Positions 47,501-58,662 of a stretch of DNA of 64,000 nt are shown here, piece after piece. The stretch is from Apoderus coryli (taxonomy: Eukaryota > Arthropoda > Insecta > Coleoptera > Attelabidae), in assembly GCA_911728435.2 (NCBI GenBank), contig OU452199.1, forward strand, positions 13,774,860 through 13,838,859. Direction: 5' to 3'. The notes under the pieces are model-generated. The model was not told the origin of the DNA, did no database searches, and saw only the letters and a program-made list of their open reading frames with translations. Every line of letters begins with the position of its first letter. Position 1 is the first letter of the stretch. Position numbers and translations under genes: made by a program.

Positions 47501-50500
47501 ATAAAACCAAAAAACAAAGTGTAGTATCTGAAAAATACCATTTTAATATCTCAAGGGCCCTGGTGAAGTACGACATCCTTGTCTATGGCATTTTAAATTT
47601 TATTATTCAACTATAAAACCAAAAAACCATGTGTATTAACTGAGAAATATCATTTTAATATCTGAAGGTCTCTAGTGCAGTAATGGATCCTTGCCTATGA
47701 TATTTTGAATCTTATTATTTACCTATAAAACCAAAAAACAAAGTGTAGTGTCTGAAAAATATCATTTTAATATCTGAAGGTTTCTGGTGCAGTCACCGAT
47801 CCTTGCCTATAGCATTTTGAATCTTATTATTTACCTATAAAACAAAAAAACAAAGTGTAGTATCTGAAAAATATAAATTTAATATCTGAAGGGCCGTCAA
47901 GAAGTATGAGATCCTTGTCTATGGCATTTTAAATTTTAGTATTTAACTATAAAACCAACAAAGTGTAGTATCTGAAATATGTCATTTTAATATCTGAAGG
48001 TCTCTAGTGCAGTAATGGATTCTTGCCTATGGCAATTTGAATCTTACTATTTACCTATAAAACCAAAAAACAAAGTGTAGTATCTGAAAAATATCATTTT
48101 AATATCTGAAGGGCCCTGGTGAAGTATGAGATCCTTCTCTATGGCATTTTGAAGTTTATTATTTAACCATAAAACCAAAAAACAAAGTGTAGTATTTGAA
48201 ATATATAATTTTAATACCTGAACAGTCCTGGTGAAGTATGTGATCCTTGTCTATGGCATTTGAAATTTTAGTATTTAACTATAAAACCAACAAACAAAGT
48301 GTAGTCTCTGAAATATATCATTTTAATATCTGAAGGTCTCTAGTGCAGTAATGGATCCTTGCCTATGATATTTTGAACCTTTTTATTTACCTATAAAACC
48401 AAAAAACAAGCTGTAGTATCTGAAAAATATCATTTTAATGTCTCAACGGTCCTGGTGAAGTATGTGATCCTTGTCTATGGCATTTTGAATTATATTATTT
48501 ACCTACAAAACCAAAAAACAAAATGTAGTATCTGAAAAATATCAAGTTAATATCTGAACGGTCCTGGCGAAGTATGTGATCCTTGTCTATGGCATTTTGA
48601 ATTTTAGTATTTAACTATAAAACCAAAAAACAAAGTATAGTATCTGAAAAATACCATTTTAATATCTCAAGGGCCCTGGTGAAGTACGACATCCTTGTCT
48701 ATGGCATTTTAAATTTTATTATTCAACTATAAAACCAAAAAACCATGTGTATTAACTGAGAAATATCATTTTAATATCTGAAGGTCTCTAGTGCAGTAAT
48801 GGATCCTTGCCTATGATATTTTGAATCTTATTATTTACCTATAAAACCAAAAAACAAAGTGTAGTGTCTGAAAAATATCATTTTAATATCTGAAGGTTTC
48901 TGGTGCAGTCACCGATCCTTGCCTATAGCATTTTGAATCTTATTATTTACCTATAAAACAAAAAAACAAAGTGTAGTATCTGAAAAATATAACTTTAATA
49001 TCTGAAGGGCCGTCAAGAAGTATGAGATCCTTGTCTATGGCATTTTGAATTTTAGTATTTAACTATAAAACCAAAAAACAAACTGTAGTATCTGAAAAAT
49101 ATAATTTTAATACCTGAACGGTCCTGGTGAAGTATGTGATCCTTGTCTATGGCATTTTAAATTTTAGTATTTAACTATAAAACCAACAAAGTGTAGTATC
49201 TGAAATATGTCATTTTAATATCTGAAGGTCTCTAGTGCAGTAATGGATCCTTGCCTATGGCAATTTGAATCTTACTATTTACCTATAAAACCAAAAAACA
49301 AAGTGTAGTATCTGAAAAATATCATTTTAATATCTGAAGGGCCCTGGTGAAGTATGAGATCCTTCTCTATGGCATTTTGAAGTTTATTATTTAACTATAA
49401 AACCAAAAAACAAAGTGTAGTATCTGAAATATATAATTTTAATACCTGAACAGTCCTGGTGAAGTATGTGATCCTTGTCTATGGCATTTGAAATTTTAGT
49501 ATTTAACTATAAAACCAACAAACAAAGTGTAGTCTCTGAAATATATCATTTTAATATCTGAAGGTCTCTAGTGCAGTAATGGATCCTTGCCTATGATATT
49601 TTGAACCTTTTTATTTACCTATAAAACCAAAAAACAAACTGTAGTATCTGAAAAATATCATTTTAATGTCTCAACGGTCCTGGTGAAGTATGTGATCCTT
49701 GTCTATGGCATTTTGAATTATATTATTTACCTACAAAACCAAAAAACAAAATGTAGTATCTGAAAAATATCAAGTTAATATCTGAACGGTCCTGGCGAAG
49801 TATGTGATCCTTGTCTATGGCATTTTGAATTTTAGTATTTAACTATAAAACCAAAAAACAAAGTGTAGTATATGAAAAATACCATTTTAATATCTCAAGG
49901 GCCCTGGTGAAGTACGACATCCTTGTCTATTGCATTTTAAATTTTATTATTCAACTATAAAACGAAAAAACCAAGTGTATTAACTGAAAAATATCATTTT
50001 AATATCTGAAGGTCTCTAGTGCAGTAATGGATCCTTGCCTATGATATTTTGAATCTTATTATTTACCTATAAAACCAAAAAACAAAGTGCATTGTCTGAA
50101 AAATATCATTTTAATATCTGAAGGTTTCTGGTGCAGTCACCGATCCTTGCCTATAGCATTTTGAATCTTATTATTTACCTATCAAACAAAAAAACAATGT
50201 GTAGTATCTGAAAAATATAACTTTAATATCTGAAGGGCCGTGAAGAAGTATGAGATCCTTGTCTATGGCATTTTGAATTTTAGTATTTAACTATAAAACC
50301 AAAAAACAAAGTGTAGTATCTAAAAAATATAATTTTAATACCTGAACGGTCCTGGTGAAGTATGTGATCCTTGTCTATGGCATTTTAAATTTTAGTATTT
50401 AACTATAAAACCAACAAAGTGTAGTATCTGAAATATGTCATTTTAATATCTGAAGGTCTCTAGTGCAGTAATGGATCCTTGCCTATGGCAATTTGAATCT

Positions 50501-52629
50501 AACTATTTACCTATAAAACCAAAAAACTAAGTGTAGTATCTGAAAAATATAATTTTAATACCTGAACGGTCCTGCTGAAGTATATGATCCTTGTCTCAGG
50601 CATTTTAAATTTTAGTATTTAACTAGAAAACCAAAAACAAATTGTAGTTTCTGAAATATGTCATTTTAATATCTGAACGTTCCTGGTGAAGTAAGAGATC
50701 CTTGTCTATGGCATTTTGAATCTAACTATTTAATTATAAATCCAAAAAACAAAGTGTAGTATCTGAAAAATATCATTTTAATATCTGAAGGGCCATGGTG
50801 AAGTATGAGATCCTTCTCTATGGCATTTTGAAGTTTATTATTTAACTATAAAACCAAAAAACAAAGTGTAGTATCTGAAATATATAATTTTATAACCTGA
50901 ACAGTCCTGGTGAAGTATGTGATCCTTGTCTATGGCATTTGAAATTTTAGTATTTAACTATAAAACCAACAAACAAAGTGTAGTCTCTGAAATATATCAT
51001 TTTAATATCTGAAGGTCTCTAGTGCAGTAATGGATCCTTGCCTATGGCATTTTGAATTGTATTATTTAACTATAAAACAAAAAAACAAAGTGTAGTATCT
51101 GAAAAATACCATTTTAATATCTCAAGTATGAGATCCTTGTCTATGGCATTTTATTTTTTATTATTTAACTATAAAACCAAAAAACCAAGTGTAGTATCTG
51201 AAATATATCATTTTAATATCTGAAGGTCTCTGTGTGCAGTAATGGATCCTTGCCTATGATATTTTGAATCTTTTTATTTACCTATAAAACCAAAAAACAA
51301 ACTGTAGTATCTGAAAAATATCATTTTAATGTCTCAACGGTCCTGGTGAAGTATGTGATCCTTGTCTATGGCATTTTGAATTATATTATTTACCTACAAA
51401 ACCAAAAAACAAAATGTAGTATCTGAAAAATATCAAGTTAATATCTGAACGGTCCTGGTGAAGTATGTGATCCTTGTCTATGGCATTTTGAATTTTAGTA
51501 TTTAACTATAAAACCAAAAAACAAAGTGTAGTATCTGAAAAATACCATTTTAATATCTCAAGGGCCCTGGTGAAGTACGACATCCTTGTCTATGGAATTT
51601 TAAATTTTATTATTCAACTATAAAACCAAAAAACCAAGTGTATTAACTGAAAAATATCATTTTAATATCTGAAGCTCTCTAGTGCAGTAATGATGAATCC
51701 TTGCCTATGATATTTTGAATCTTATTATTTACCTATAAAACCAAAAAACAAAGTGTATTGTCTGAAAAAAATATCATTTTAATATCTGAAGGTTTCTGGT
51801 GCAGTCACCGATCCTTGCCTATAGCATTTTGAATCTTATTATTTACCTTTAAAACAAAAAAACAAAGTGTAGTATCTGAAAAATATAACTTTAATATCTG
51901 AAGGGCCGTGAAGAAGTATGAGATCCTTGTCTCTGGCATTTTGAATTTTAGTATTTAACTATAAAACCAAAAAACAAACTGTAGTATCTAAAAAATATAA
52001 TTTTAATACCTGAACGGTCCTGGTGAAGTATGTGATCCTTGTCTATGGCATTTTAAATTTTAGTATTTAACTATAAAACCAACAAAGTGTAGTATCTGAA
52101 ATATGTCATTTTAATATCTGAAGAGCCCTGGTGACGTATGAGATCCTTCTCTATGGCATTTTGAAGTTTATTATTTAAATATAAAACCAAAAAACAAAGT
52201 GTAGTATCTGAAATATATCATTTTGATATCTGAAGGTCCCTGGTGCAGTAAGGGATCCTTTGATGACATTTTGAATCTAATTACTTAATTATAAAGCCAA
52301 AAAAACAAAGTGTAGTATCTTAAATATTTCATTTTAATATCTGAAGGGCCCTGATGAAATAAGGGATCCTGGTCTATGACAAAAAACAAAGTGTAGTATC
52401 TGAAATATATATCATCTAAATTTTTGAAGATCCCTGGTGAAGTAAGGGATCCTTGTTTATGGCCTTTCCAATCTTATTATTTAACTATGAAACCAAAAAA
52501 CAAACAGTAGTATCTGAAATATTTCATTTTAATATCTAAAGAGCCCTGATGAAGTAAGGGATCCTTGTTTATGGCATTACCAATATTATTAATTAACTAT
52601 AAAACCAAAAACAAAGTGTAGTATCTATA
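44504..52629. repeat. ~112-bp satellite array with higher-order structure
   Basis: About 73 head-to-tail monomers of about 112 bp, each with GTGTAGTATCTGAAA, ATTTTAATATCTGAA, a variable centre, then CTATGGCATTTTGAA and TTATTTACCTATAAAACC. Two main centres occur: type A (CTCTAGTGCAGTAATGGATCC, which holds a BamHI site) and type B/C (CCTGGTGAAGTATGAGATCC or ...GTGATCC). The marker GGTTTCTGGTGCAGTCACCG recurs at 47776, 48892, 50120 and 51788, giving higher-order units of 1116, 1228 and 1668 bp (10, 11 and 15 monomers). Monomers near both ends are more diverged. No frame above 60 codons runs through it. Confidence 0.95.
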
Positions 52630-52653
52630 AGACTTACCCCAATTAGGTAGTAA

Positions 52654-52730
52654 CCATTAGATATTCCTTATTCCATTAGATATTCCTTATTCCATTAGAT
52701 ATTCCTTATTCCATTAGATATTCCTATTAC
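52654..52730. repeat. 19-bp minisatellite, four copies
   Basis: CCATTAGATATTCCTTATT is repeated at 52654, 52673, 52692 and 52711 (last copy partial), 25 bp after the satellite ends. Confidence 0.95.
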
Positions 52731-53580
52731 CATCACAAAAATTAAAAATATTCACCACAGAAAAATAAGGGTTAATTGGAATTTTTGACTTAAAACTCAC
52801 TTGTATTTTAAAACTGGGAACAACTAGCTATAATCGGTTTTTTGAATCCGTTTAATATGTGCCTTAAGTACCTGATAATACTCTCGGCAAATACCGATCA
52901 CGTCTTGTAAGATACCAAAAATTATCGCACCCGCACGGCACCTCTACACATTTTTAACTGAAACAAAATAAAATAAATAGGTATAATATAAAAGTACGCA
53001 GTTTTCACACTGAACAAAAAAGTAAATACAAAAAAACAGCGGTGGATATAACTTTTTACATAGAATATAAAATTGTAAATACAAAACACTATATCTATAA
53101 AAACAATAATAATGTTTACGTTTTTTTAGGCATAGATAGGTAGGTACCTGATGTGTTTAAAATGAATCGCATACGTTTATACGATGGAATTACAGTTTGT
53201 CTGTAAATTTTAATAATATAAATACTAATAAATTGCTTTTATAATAAATATAGGTATATATTATTACATGCAAACATACTCAAAGTGTTGGAGATTTCGT
53301 TTCCCCCACTATTCCAATGCACCCAAATAAATCCTTAAGACTACTAAAATAGTTAAATTAAACTAACATTAATTAATCAAATAATCGAATTAAACTTAAC
53401 AATTTCTAATACTAAAGTTCTAGTCTCCTGTACAAAAGCACCAGAGGTATATTTGGTGATCTTGCACGGCGAAAACAATAGTTTAAATGTGGCATGGGCC
53501 TTGTAAACATGTTAGGGAATCATTCGAACACGATTCTAGGACGGTCCTGCCTCCGGCTCCTATTAAAAAATAGAAATAAT
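52731..53580. other. no gene recognised
   Basis: AT-rich sequence with no recognisable features. Confidence 0.45.
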
Positions 53581-53589
53581 TATACTTGA

Positions 53590-53935
53590 GGTTGCTAGGC
53601 TGAAGAAGAAACAAGTCGCAGAAATGGGTGATGGAGTATCAGATACAGCCATTTTAAAAATTCTGCATGATCATCTTGGCATGACAAAGGTCAGTTAAAA
53701 TATGAGTCGAGAATGCCCACGCCACCGCAAAAACGAATGTTCTAGCTCTGTAGTGAACTTGTGTGCTGGCCAGGATTATTATTACTGAAGATGAAACTTG
53801 GGTCCATCATGATGACCTGAGTCCGCAAGCAGAAATCCATGTAAAGCTATAAAAAGGCACACAACCACCTAAGATGGTCACACAGTCCGCCGGCAAACTC
53901 ATGGCGACTATCTTTTGGGAATCCTATGTATAAAT
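53590..53935 (+). pseudogene. mariner transposase relic
   Basis: Translated pieces are KKQVAEMGDGVSDTAILKIL, HDHLGMTKV (helix-turn-helix region), MSRECPRH, then ITEDETWVHHDD, which contains the first catalytic Asp, and SAGKLMATIFWES. Frameshifts and stops interrupt it, and the C-terminal half is missing. It ends where a CAGGGTGTTTC-type end begins at about 53940. Confidence 0.7.
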
Positions 53936-54016
53936 ATATACAGGGTGTTTCTTAATTCGACCGACTAGGTACGCTCTACCACAGAAAGCTCTCCCTAATT
54001 CATGTATTTTGATATA

Positions 54017-54589
54017 CAGGGTGTTTCAGAAAGACATGGCCAAAGTTTGTGAGCGAATTGGGGACATCTAATCATGAAAAAAACCTAAATGATAATTTTT
54101 CGAAAAGTCCTTATTTACAAAGATACAGGGTGTTAAAGATGACTGCCTGAGGACGATTTTTTTGAAATATTTTCGAAACAAGTAAAGAAGAATTAACCAA
54201 ATGTAGCATATTTATTCACCTAGTTAAATGTCGTAACCTGACATGAAATTGAATAAAAAAGGATGACCATAGGCGGGTAAACGGGGGGGACCCTTGCCTT
54301 AATTATAACCTAACTTTTTTTTCTTGTGAATTTTATTAATTTTGTGTCAAAAATGTGATAAAATAAAGTTTTCTATATAAAAAGGCATACTTTTTTTTTC
54401 TCAAAAAACTTAAAGGTTTTCGAGAAATTCGAGTTTGAAAATTTTAGGGCAAAACTGGTCCTTAGTAAACAGCATTAATAAAATTATTAAAATACAGTTT
54501 GCTAACGAAAAGTTTTCCAAAATTTTTTTCATGATTAGATGTCTCCAATTCGCGCTCAAATTTTGGCCATGTCTTTCTGAAACACCCTG
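54017..54589. mobile_element. 573-bp MITE, CAGGGTGTTTC ends
   Basis: TA-flanked terminal inverted repeats of about 70 bp: CAGGGTGTTTCAGAAAGACA TGGCC on the left, matched in inverse at 54522-54589. Both arms include GACATCTAATCATGAAAAAA. The interior is AT-rich with a second CAGGGTGTTAAAG at 54125. Non-coding. Confidence 0.8.
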
Positions 54590-55636
54590 TAGAATAGGAA
54601 CATATACGCTTAAAGGCCTTAGTTGTCGATATACAGGGTGTCAAAAGTTCAAATTTAAAATCGAAAATTTGCCTTAATTCAAAAACTCCTTCAAATATTT
54701 TTTTTCAAATTTAAAAAAGTTATAAGTATTTTAACATAAACAATATATTTAAAAAATTAACGAGTGGCATGTTATAAAGTTTAGTGACACTTTTTATCCT
54801 TCTATTTTTTACGCCACTGCAATAAATTTTTCTAATTTCCCTGTTCATTTTTGCCTGAAAAGCAATAAGTTTTTATGGATTGAAGTGAACGGTTTTACAG
54901 GAATTTGCCTCCAAACTAAAGTCTGCAGGTGCCTGAGACACTGTGTACATAAATTTCGAAAATATGCCATAATTCAAAATATGTTTGTAAAATTTCGTGT
55001 TCTTTAAGAAAGTCATATTTTGACATAAACAGTCTTTTTAGGAGAATAACCAGTGGCATGCTATAGGGGTTAGTGACAATTTGTATCTCTCTATTTTTTA
55101 CGCCATTGGAATAAATACATTTATCTACGACTATTTATTAATAGACGTATTTTGATTGTGGTACTAATTACAAAATGTAACTTATATTACACAGGTCTGG
55201 AATATGAGTTTCATAATGCGCTCGTTAAATAATATACTATTATATCAAATTATTACTTTTTTAAAGAACATAGCGGTCACTAAATTGAAAAAATATTTAA
55301 AGGCGTCCAGACCTGGCCCCGAGCTATGTCCGCGGAGTTAAAATCGCCCCCTAGTATATGAATCCAACAATTTCCAATATACAGAGGGTTTCATAATATG
55401 TGGGACGCATTTACAGAGGTGGGTATGAAAAATACGGAGTCTCTCTCCACTTTCATTTTATAAAACAATTTAATAAAGGGATATCGAGGGAGACATGTTT
55501 CGAAAATATAAAATTTTTATTTTCCGCCCATTAAGAACAATTTAAATATTTTAAGAAATGTCATGGCAAATCAACAAAGTCAAAAATAATTTGAAAAATA
55601 GTACATTCTTAATGGGAGTTGTATATTTTCAATGAC
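54590..55636. other. fragments of CAGGGTGT-type elements, no gene
   Basis: Lone ends occur at 54632 (TATACAGGGTGTCAAAAG) and 55379 (TATACAGAGGGTTTCAT). Otherwise AT-rich. Two blocks at about 54765-54815 and 55045-55110 share ACCAGTGGCATG/ACGAGTGGCATG and CTATTTTTTACGCCA, so a roughly 285-bp segment is duplicated. Confidence 0.5.
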
Positions 55637-55637
55637 G

Positions 55638-55675
55638 AAATAAAAGTCGGACTTAAACCAGTTTCATCATCAGTG
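55638..55675 (-). ncRNA. hammerhead-like hairpin, decayed
   Basis: The minus strand reads CACUGAUGAUGAAACUGGUUU then AAGUCCGACUU. It lies downstream of copy 4 of the hammerhead repeat at the same relative place as 19657 lies after copy 2. Confidence 0.3.
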
Positions 55676-55867
55676 GCAAAAAGAAAAACTTACAAATTTA
55701 ATGTTCCAGAATAATTTCTATTGAGGTGATTTTTAAGGAAAAAATTTGCTGTTGCTTGAATTAATAAAAATTTAATAAAATCAAAACCTAACATTATTTT
55801 GCTATCGTATTATTCTTTTTATATATCATGATGGTTCTTCTAGTTTTTTATTAAACTAATTTATTAT

Positions 55868-56130
55868 TAACGAATTGCTTGTTACATAAACTAACAAGAC
55901 TTTTAGTTATGTTGTAAATTTGTTTTACACTACCATGCTTTCACCAGACAGGCCGTTTCGTTGATCTACAACTCATCAGTGGTGATCGGCAGGCAGTGTG
56001 ACCCAAATTTCCAACATTTACGAAGAGCTTATTGTAGCACGAGAGATGACTGACAAAGAGATGTTTTTGGCGACATCTAGCGTGAGCAGGCAATGTGCCC
56101 GGTGAAACACAGTTCACAAACGATTGGTTA
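55868..56130 (-). mobile_element. hammerhead-bearing dispersed repeat, copy 4
   Basis: The most complete copy, read on the minus strand: AATCGTTTGTGAACTGTG, CACCGGGCACATTGCC, TGCTCACGCTAGATGTCGCC, TCTCGTGCTAC, the ribozyme, GTCTTGTTAG, CAAGCAATTCG. AGATGT/ACATCT around CGCCAAAA forms a small extra hairpin. Confidence 0.8.
55919..56018 (-). ncRNA. hammerhead ribozyme, type I, intact core
   Basis: CUGAUGA is at 55979-55973 on the minus strand, followed by stem II GUUG-UAGAU-CAAC and GAAA. Stem I is CACCA/UGGUG, with an outer helix of ATGTTGGAAATTT and AAATTTACAACAT. Stem III is ACG-GCC-UGU, with one G-U pair. The cleavage triplet is GUC^U. All core bases are canonical. Confidence 0.8.
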
Positions 56131-57111
56131 TTCTTATAGTAATAGAAATGTCAAAATCTTCTCAATATATAACTAAATAAAAAATTGACTCTGAGCACCG
56201 AAGCATGAAGAATTGTATAGCTCCCACCTATGTCCAATGATTACATGAATTCTGCAATTTTCAACAGGCTTATAGTGCTACTATCATTTAGAGTGTAATT
56301 AATTGTACTGAACGATGATTTTTACAACTGACTTAAAATAATATCAATTTAAACCACAAAAAATATTTAATTTTAATAATTTTGATCATAACATTACACG
56401 CGAATCTTAATATCTATACACTTTTTTTTCCACAGTCGTTTCTATAACTCACTTTATATTATTTTTTTACTGTGTATAAATAAGTAGTTATAAAAGTGCC
56501 CGGATTATCAATATGCGTGGCTTTTTACTTACGTTCTATTCCCGTCATGGTAAACATAAGCACGCATTAAATAAAGCTGGCAACGCTAGACTCATTGTTA
56601 TATGCACATTGCACATATAGAAAGAAGCCATCAGACAATCGTAAAAGAGGTCTGCTGGGACAGCTTTTTACTAATTAGTCTTTGGCATGCTAATTATGAC
56701 TTCAAAAGAGTACGCGACAAGAACTCGTCATCAAATAGGTCTGTAATTAGAAAAAAGTAGTATTGAATATATTGTAACAAGGGTTCTTTGATGCACACGA
56801 TAGGATTGGATGTGTAGGAATGGGTCTCACGATGCTCGTTGAGATTGCTCTTTTATAACGTTGCAAAAGCTTTGCTGAAACAGTTTTGGTGGCAAGGGAT
56901 TTCATTTTAGCATGGCATTGCTGTAAAAAATATAGAGTGAGCTGCATATTATATCAAATAGGCAAAACTTTAGTAGAAGTGGTATTTTTACTTATACTTG
57001 TTTTGATAATCAAGAGTAAACTACAATGAATAGAATTCTATTTTGTGTTACGTTTAAATGGCGTGTTGTGATAATGGATTTATAACGATGTTCGAAAGTG
57101 TACAGTATATG
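56131..57111. other. no gene recognised
   Basis: AT-rich sequence with short frames only. Confidence 0.4.
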
Positions 57112-57262
57112 TGTCGCCCAAAACTTTCCCGACAAAATATAAGATAATCTGAAATATATGACCTGCGTAACGAAACAGAATTTTAATATTTTTTTTTTTT
57201 ATTATTATAATTGTATTGTTTTTATTATTTCCAATGAACTAACCTAACAAACTAACTAGCTC
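57112..57262 (-). mobile_element. SINE tail fragment, copy C
   Basis: Matches the body of SINE copies A and B (GTGTCGCCCAAAACTTTCCC, CTGCGTAACGAA, AATTGTATTGTTTTTATTAT, AACTAACCTAACAAACTAAC) but lacks the B-box head. Confidence 0.6.
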
Positions 57263-57934
57263 AATTATTGGTTAAACCGTATAGGCGCTATCGTGGAAGA
57301 ATACATACGGACCGACAGACAGACAGACTTCCATCTGGAACTGGTCTTAATCATCTCACGGAACTTCAAAATGATCCTACGGGTCGGGAAAGTAAAATAG
57401 AACATATACAGGGTGTCCGGAAAAAGGAGGTCAATCCGTTAACCACAGATTCCTTGAGCAAAAATAATATGAGTTTTAAGATGTCATTTTTCATTTTAGC
57501 CCTCCATGTTCGATATACAGGGCGTCAAAGTTGAAAATTTAAAACCAATATTTTTAAATAATTCTAGTAATTATTGAGATATTGGATTCAAATTTAGTGT
57601 ATTGCTTCAGCATAAAGAGCTACTTCTTTCCAAAAAACAACACAAAAAAACAATTTCTTAATAGCCAAAATACGGGATGTTCAGTACCCATTGACCCCCC
57701 TAGTTTTTATTACGTACGCCAATGACTTTTAAACTAAGTTTTTATAAATTACTATGTATTTTTGATTATTTTTTAACTCTTATAAAATTTGGATAAAATC
57801 ATTTGTTTTTGAGATATTTGGAAAAGTATTGGCTCTTGTTTGATGCCTCGGCGGCTCCGGCTAATCTTATAATGTTGAAATATCAAGCCACTCTGGTACT
57901 ACCTTGGATAATTTTACAAGGAAACACAACGAAA

Positions 57935-58662
57935 ATGGATCGTAGACGAAACAATTTTATATGTTTTTCGGAAATGACGGATATGATTTTAATCATGGGT
58001 AAGATTTAAAGACATTTGATTGATTACAATCAGTAATATTGTATTTTTGTTTATTTAATAGGAAAATGTAACTGTAACACTAGTTTAGCCGCTAGGCGGT
58101 ACGCAGAAAAGTTCCCTAATCTAATTCATCCAAAACGAAGGTATTTTTCAAATTTGGTTAGGTGACTAAGGTACAGTGGAAGTTCATGCCGTGGATAATT
58201 TCTTTTTGGGTCCTGTAATTTTACCAGGGAATTTGATTGGTGATTCATTTTTAGCATTTCTTCAAAACATACTGCCCGATTTGCTTGACGATTTGCCTCT
58301 CTTAATTAGACAAAACATTTGGTCTCAACTTGATGGTGCACCAGCACATTTTGCTAGGAATGTAAGGAGATACTTACATGAAAACTTTTCCCAACGCTGG
58401 GCGAGGCCAAGATCTTCCTGTTAAATGGCCACCCCGATCCCCAATCTTACTCCCTTGGACTATTCAGTCTGGGGTTGTATGAAATATTTTGTTTATAAGG
58501 TTCCGATTTTGAGTGAAAATCATTTAATAGAGAGAATCTTACAAGCTGGGGAAGACTTTAGGTTGAAGCCTCATATTTTTCAAAGACTAAGATTTTCTTT
58601 AGTAAAAAGAGCTCACATATGCATTGAAAAAAATGGGGGTCGTATCGAGCAATTTTTTTAGA
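57935..58662 (+). pseudogene. DUF4817-type DDE transposase, spliced, broken
   Basis: Exon 1 starts at MDRRRNNF (57935) and ends ...MILIMG at 57998. A 63-nt GT-AG intron (57999-58061) follows. Exon 2 continues in frame with GKCNCNTSLAARRYAEKFPN, matching the helix-turn-helix head of this insect transposase family (Y...GKC.CN...AARRY.EKFP). A deletion at about 58160 removes the first catalytic Asp region. The frame then resumes with LGPVILPGNLIGDSFLAFL, SQLDGAPAHFARNVRRYLHE (second Asp) and, after a one-base shift near 58410, NLTPLDYSVWGCMKYFVY (third acidic residue) to the C-terminus ENGGRIEQF-like IEKNGGRIEQFF. It cannot make an active enzyme. Confidence 0.8.
57999..58061 (+). other. 63-nt intron in the transposase
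   Basis: GTAAGA at the 5' end and TTTAATAG at the 3' end. Removing it joins ATG-G to GA-AAA and restores the conserved MGKCNC reading frame. An in-frame stop lies inside the intron. Confidence 0.7.

Noticed and set aside
44504..52629. CRISPR-like array of short repeats
   Set aside because: The repeats are contiguous 112-bp monomers without unique spacers, in a eukaryotic context. It is a satellite.
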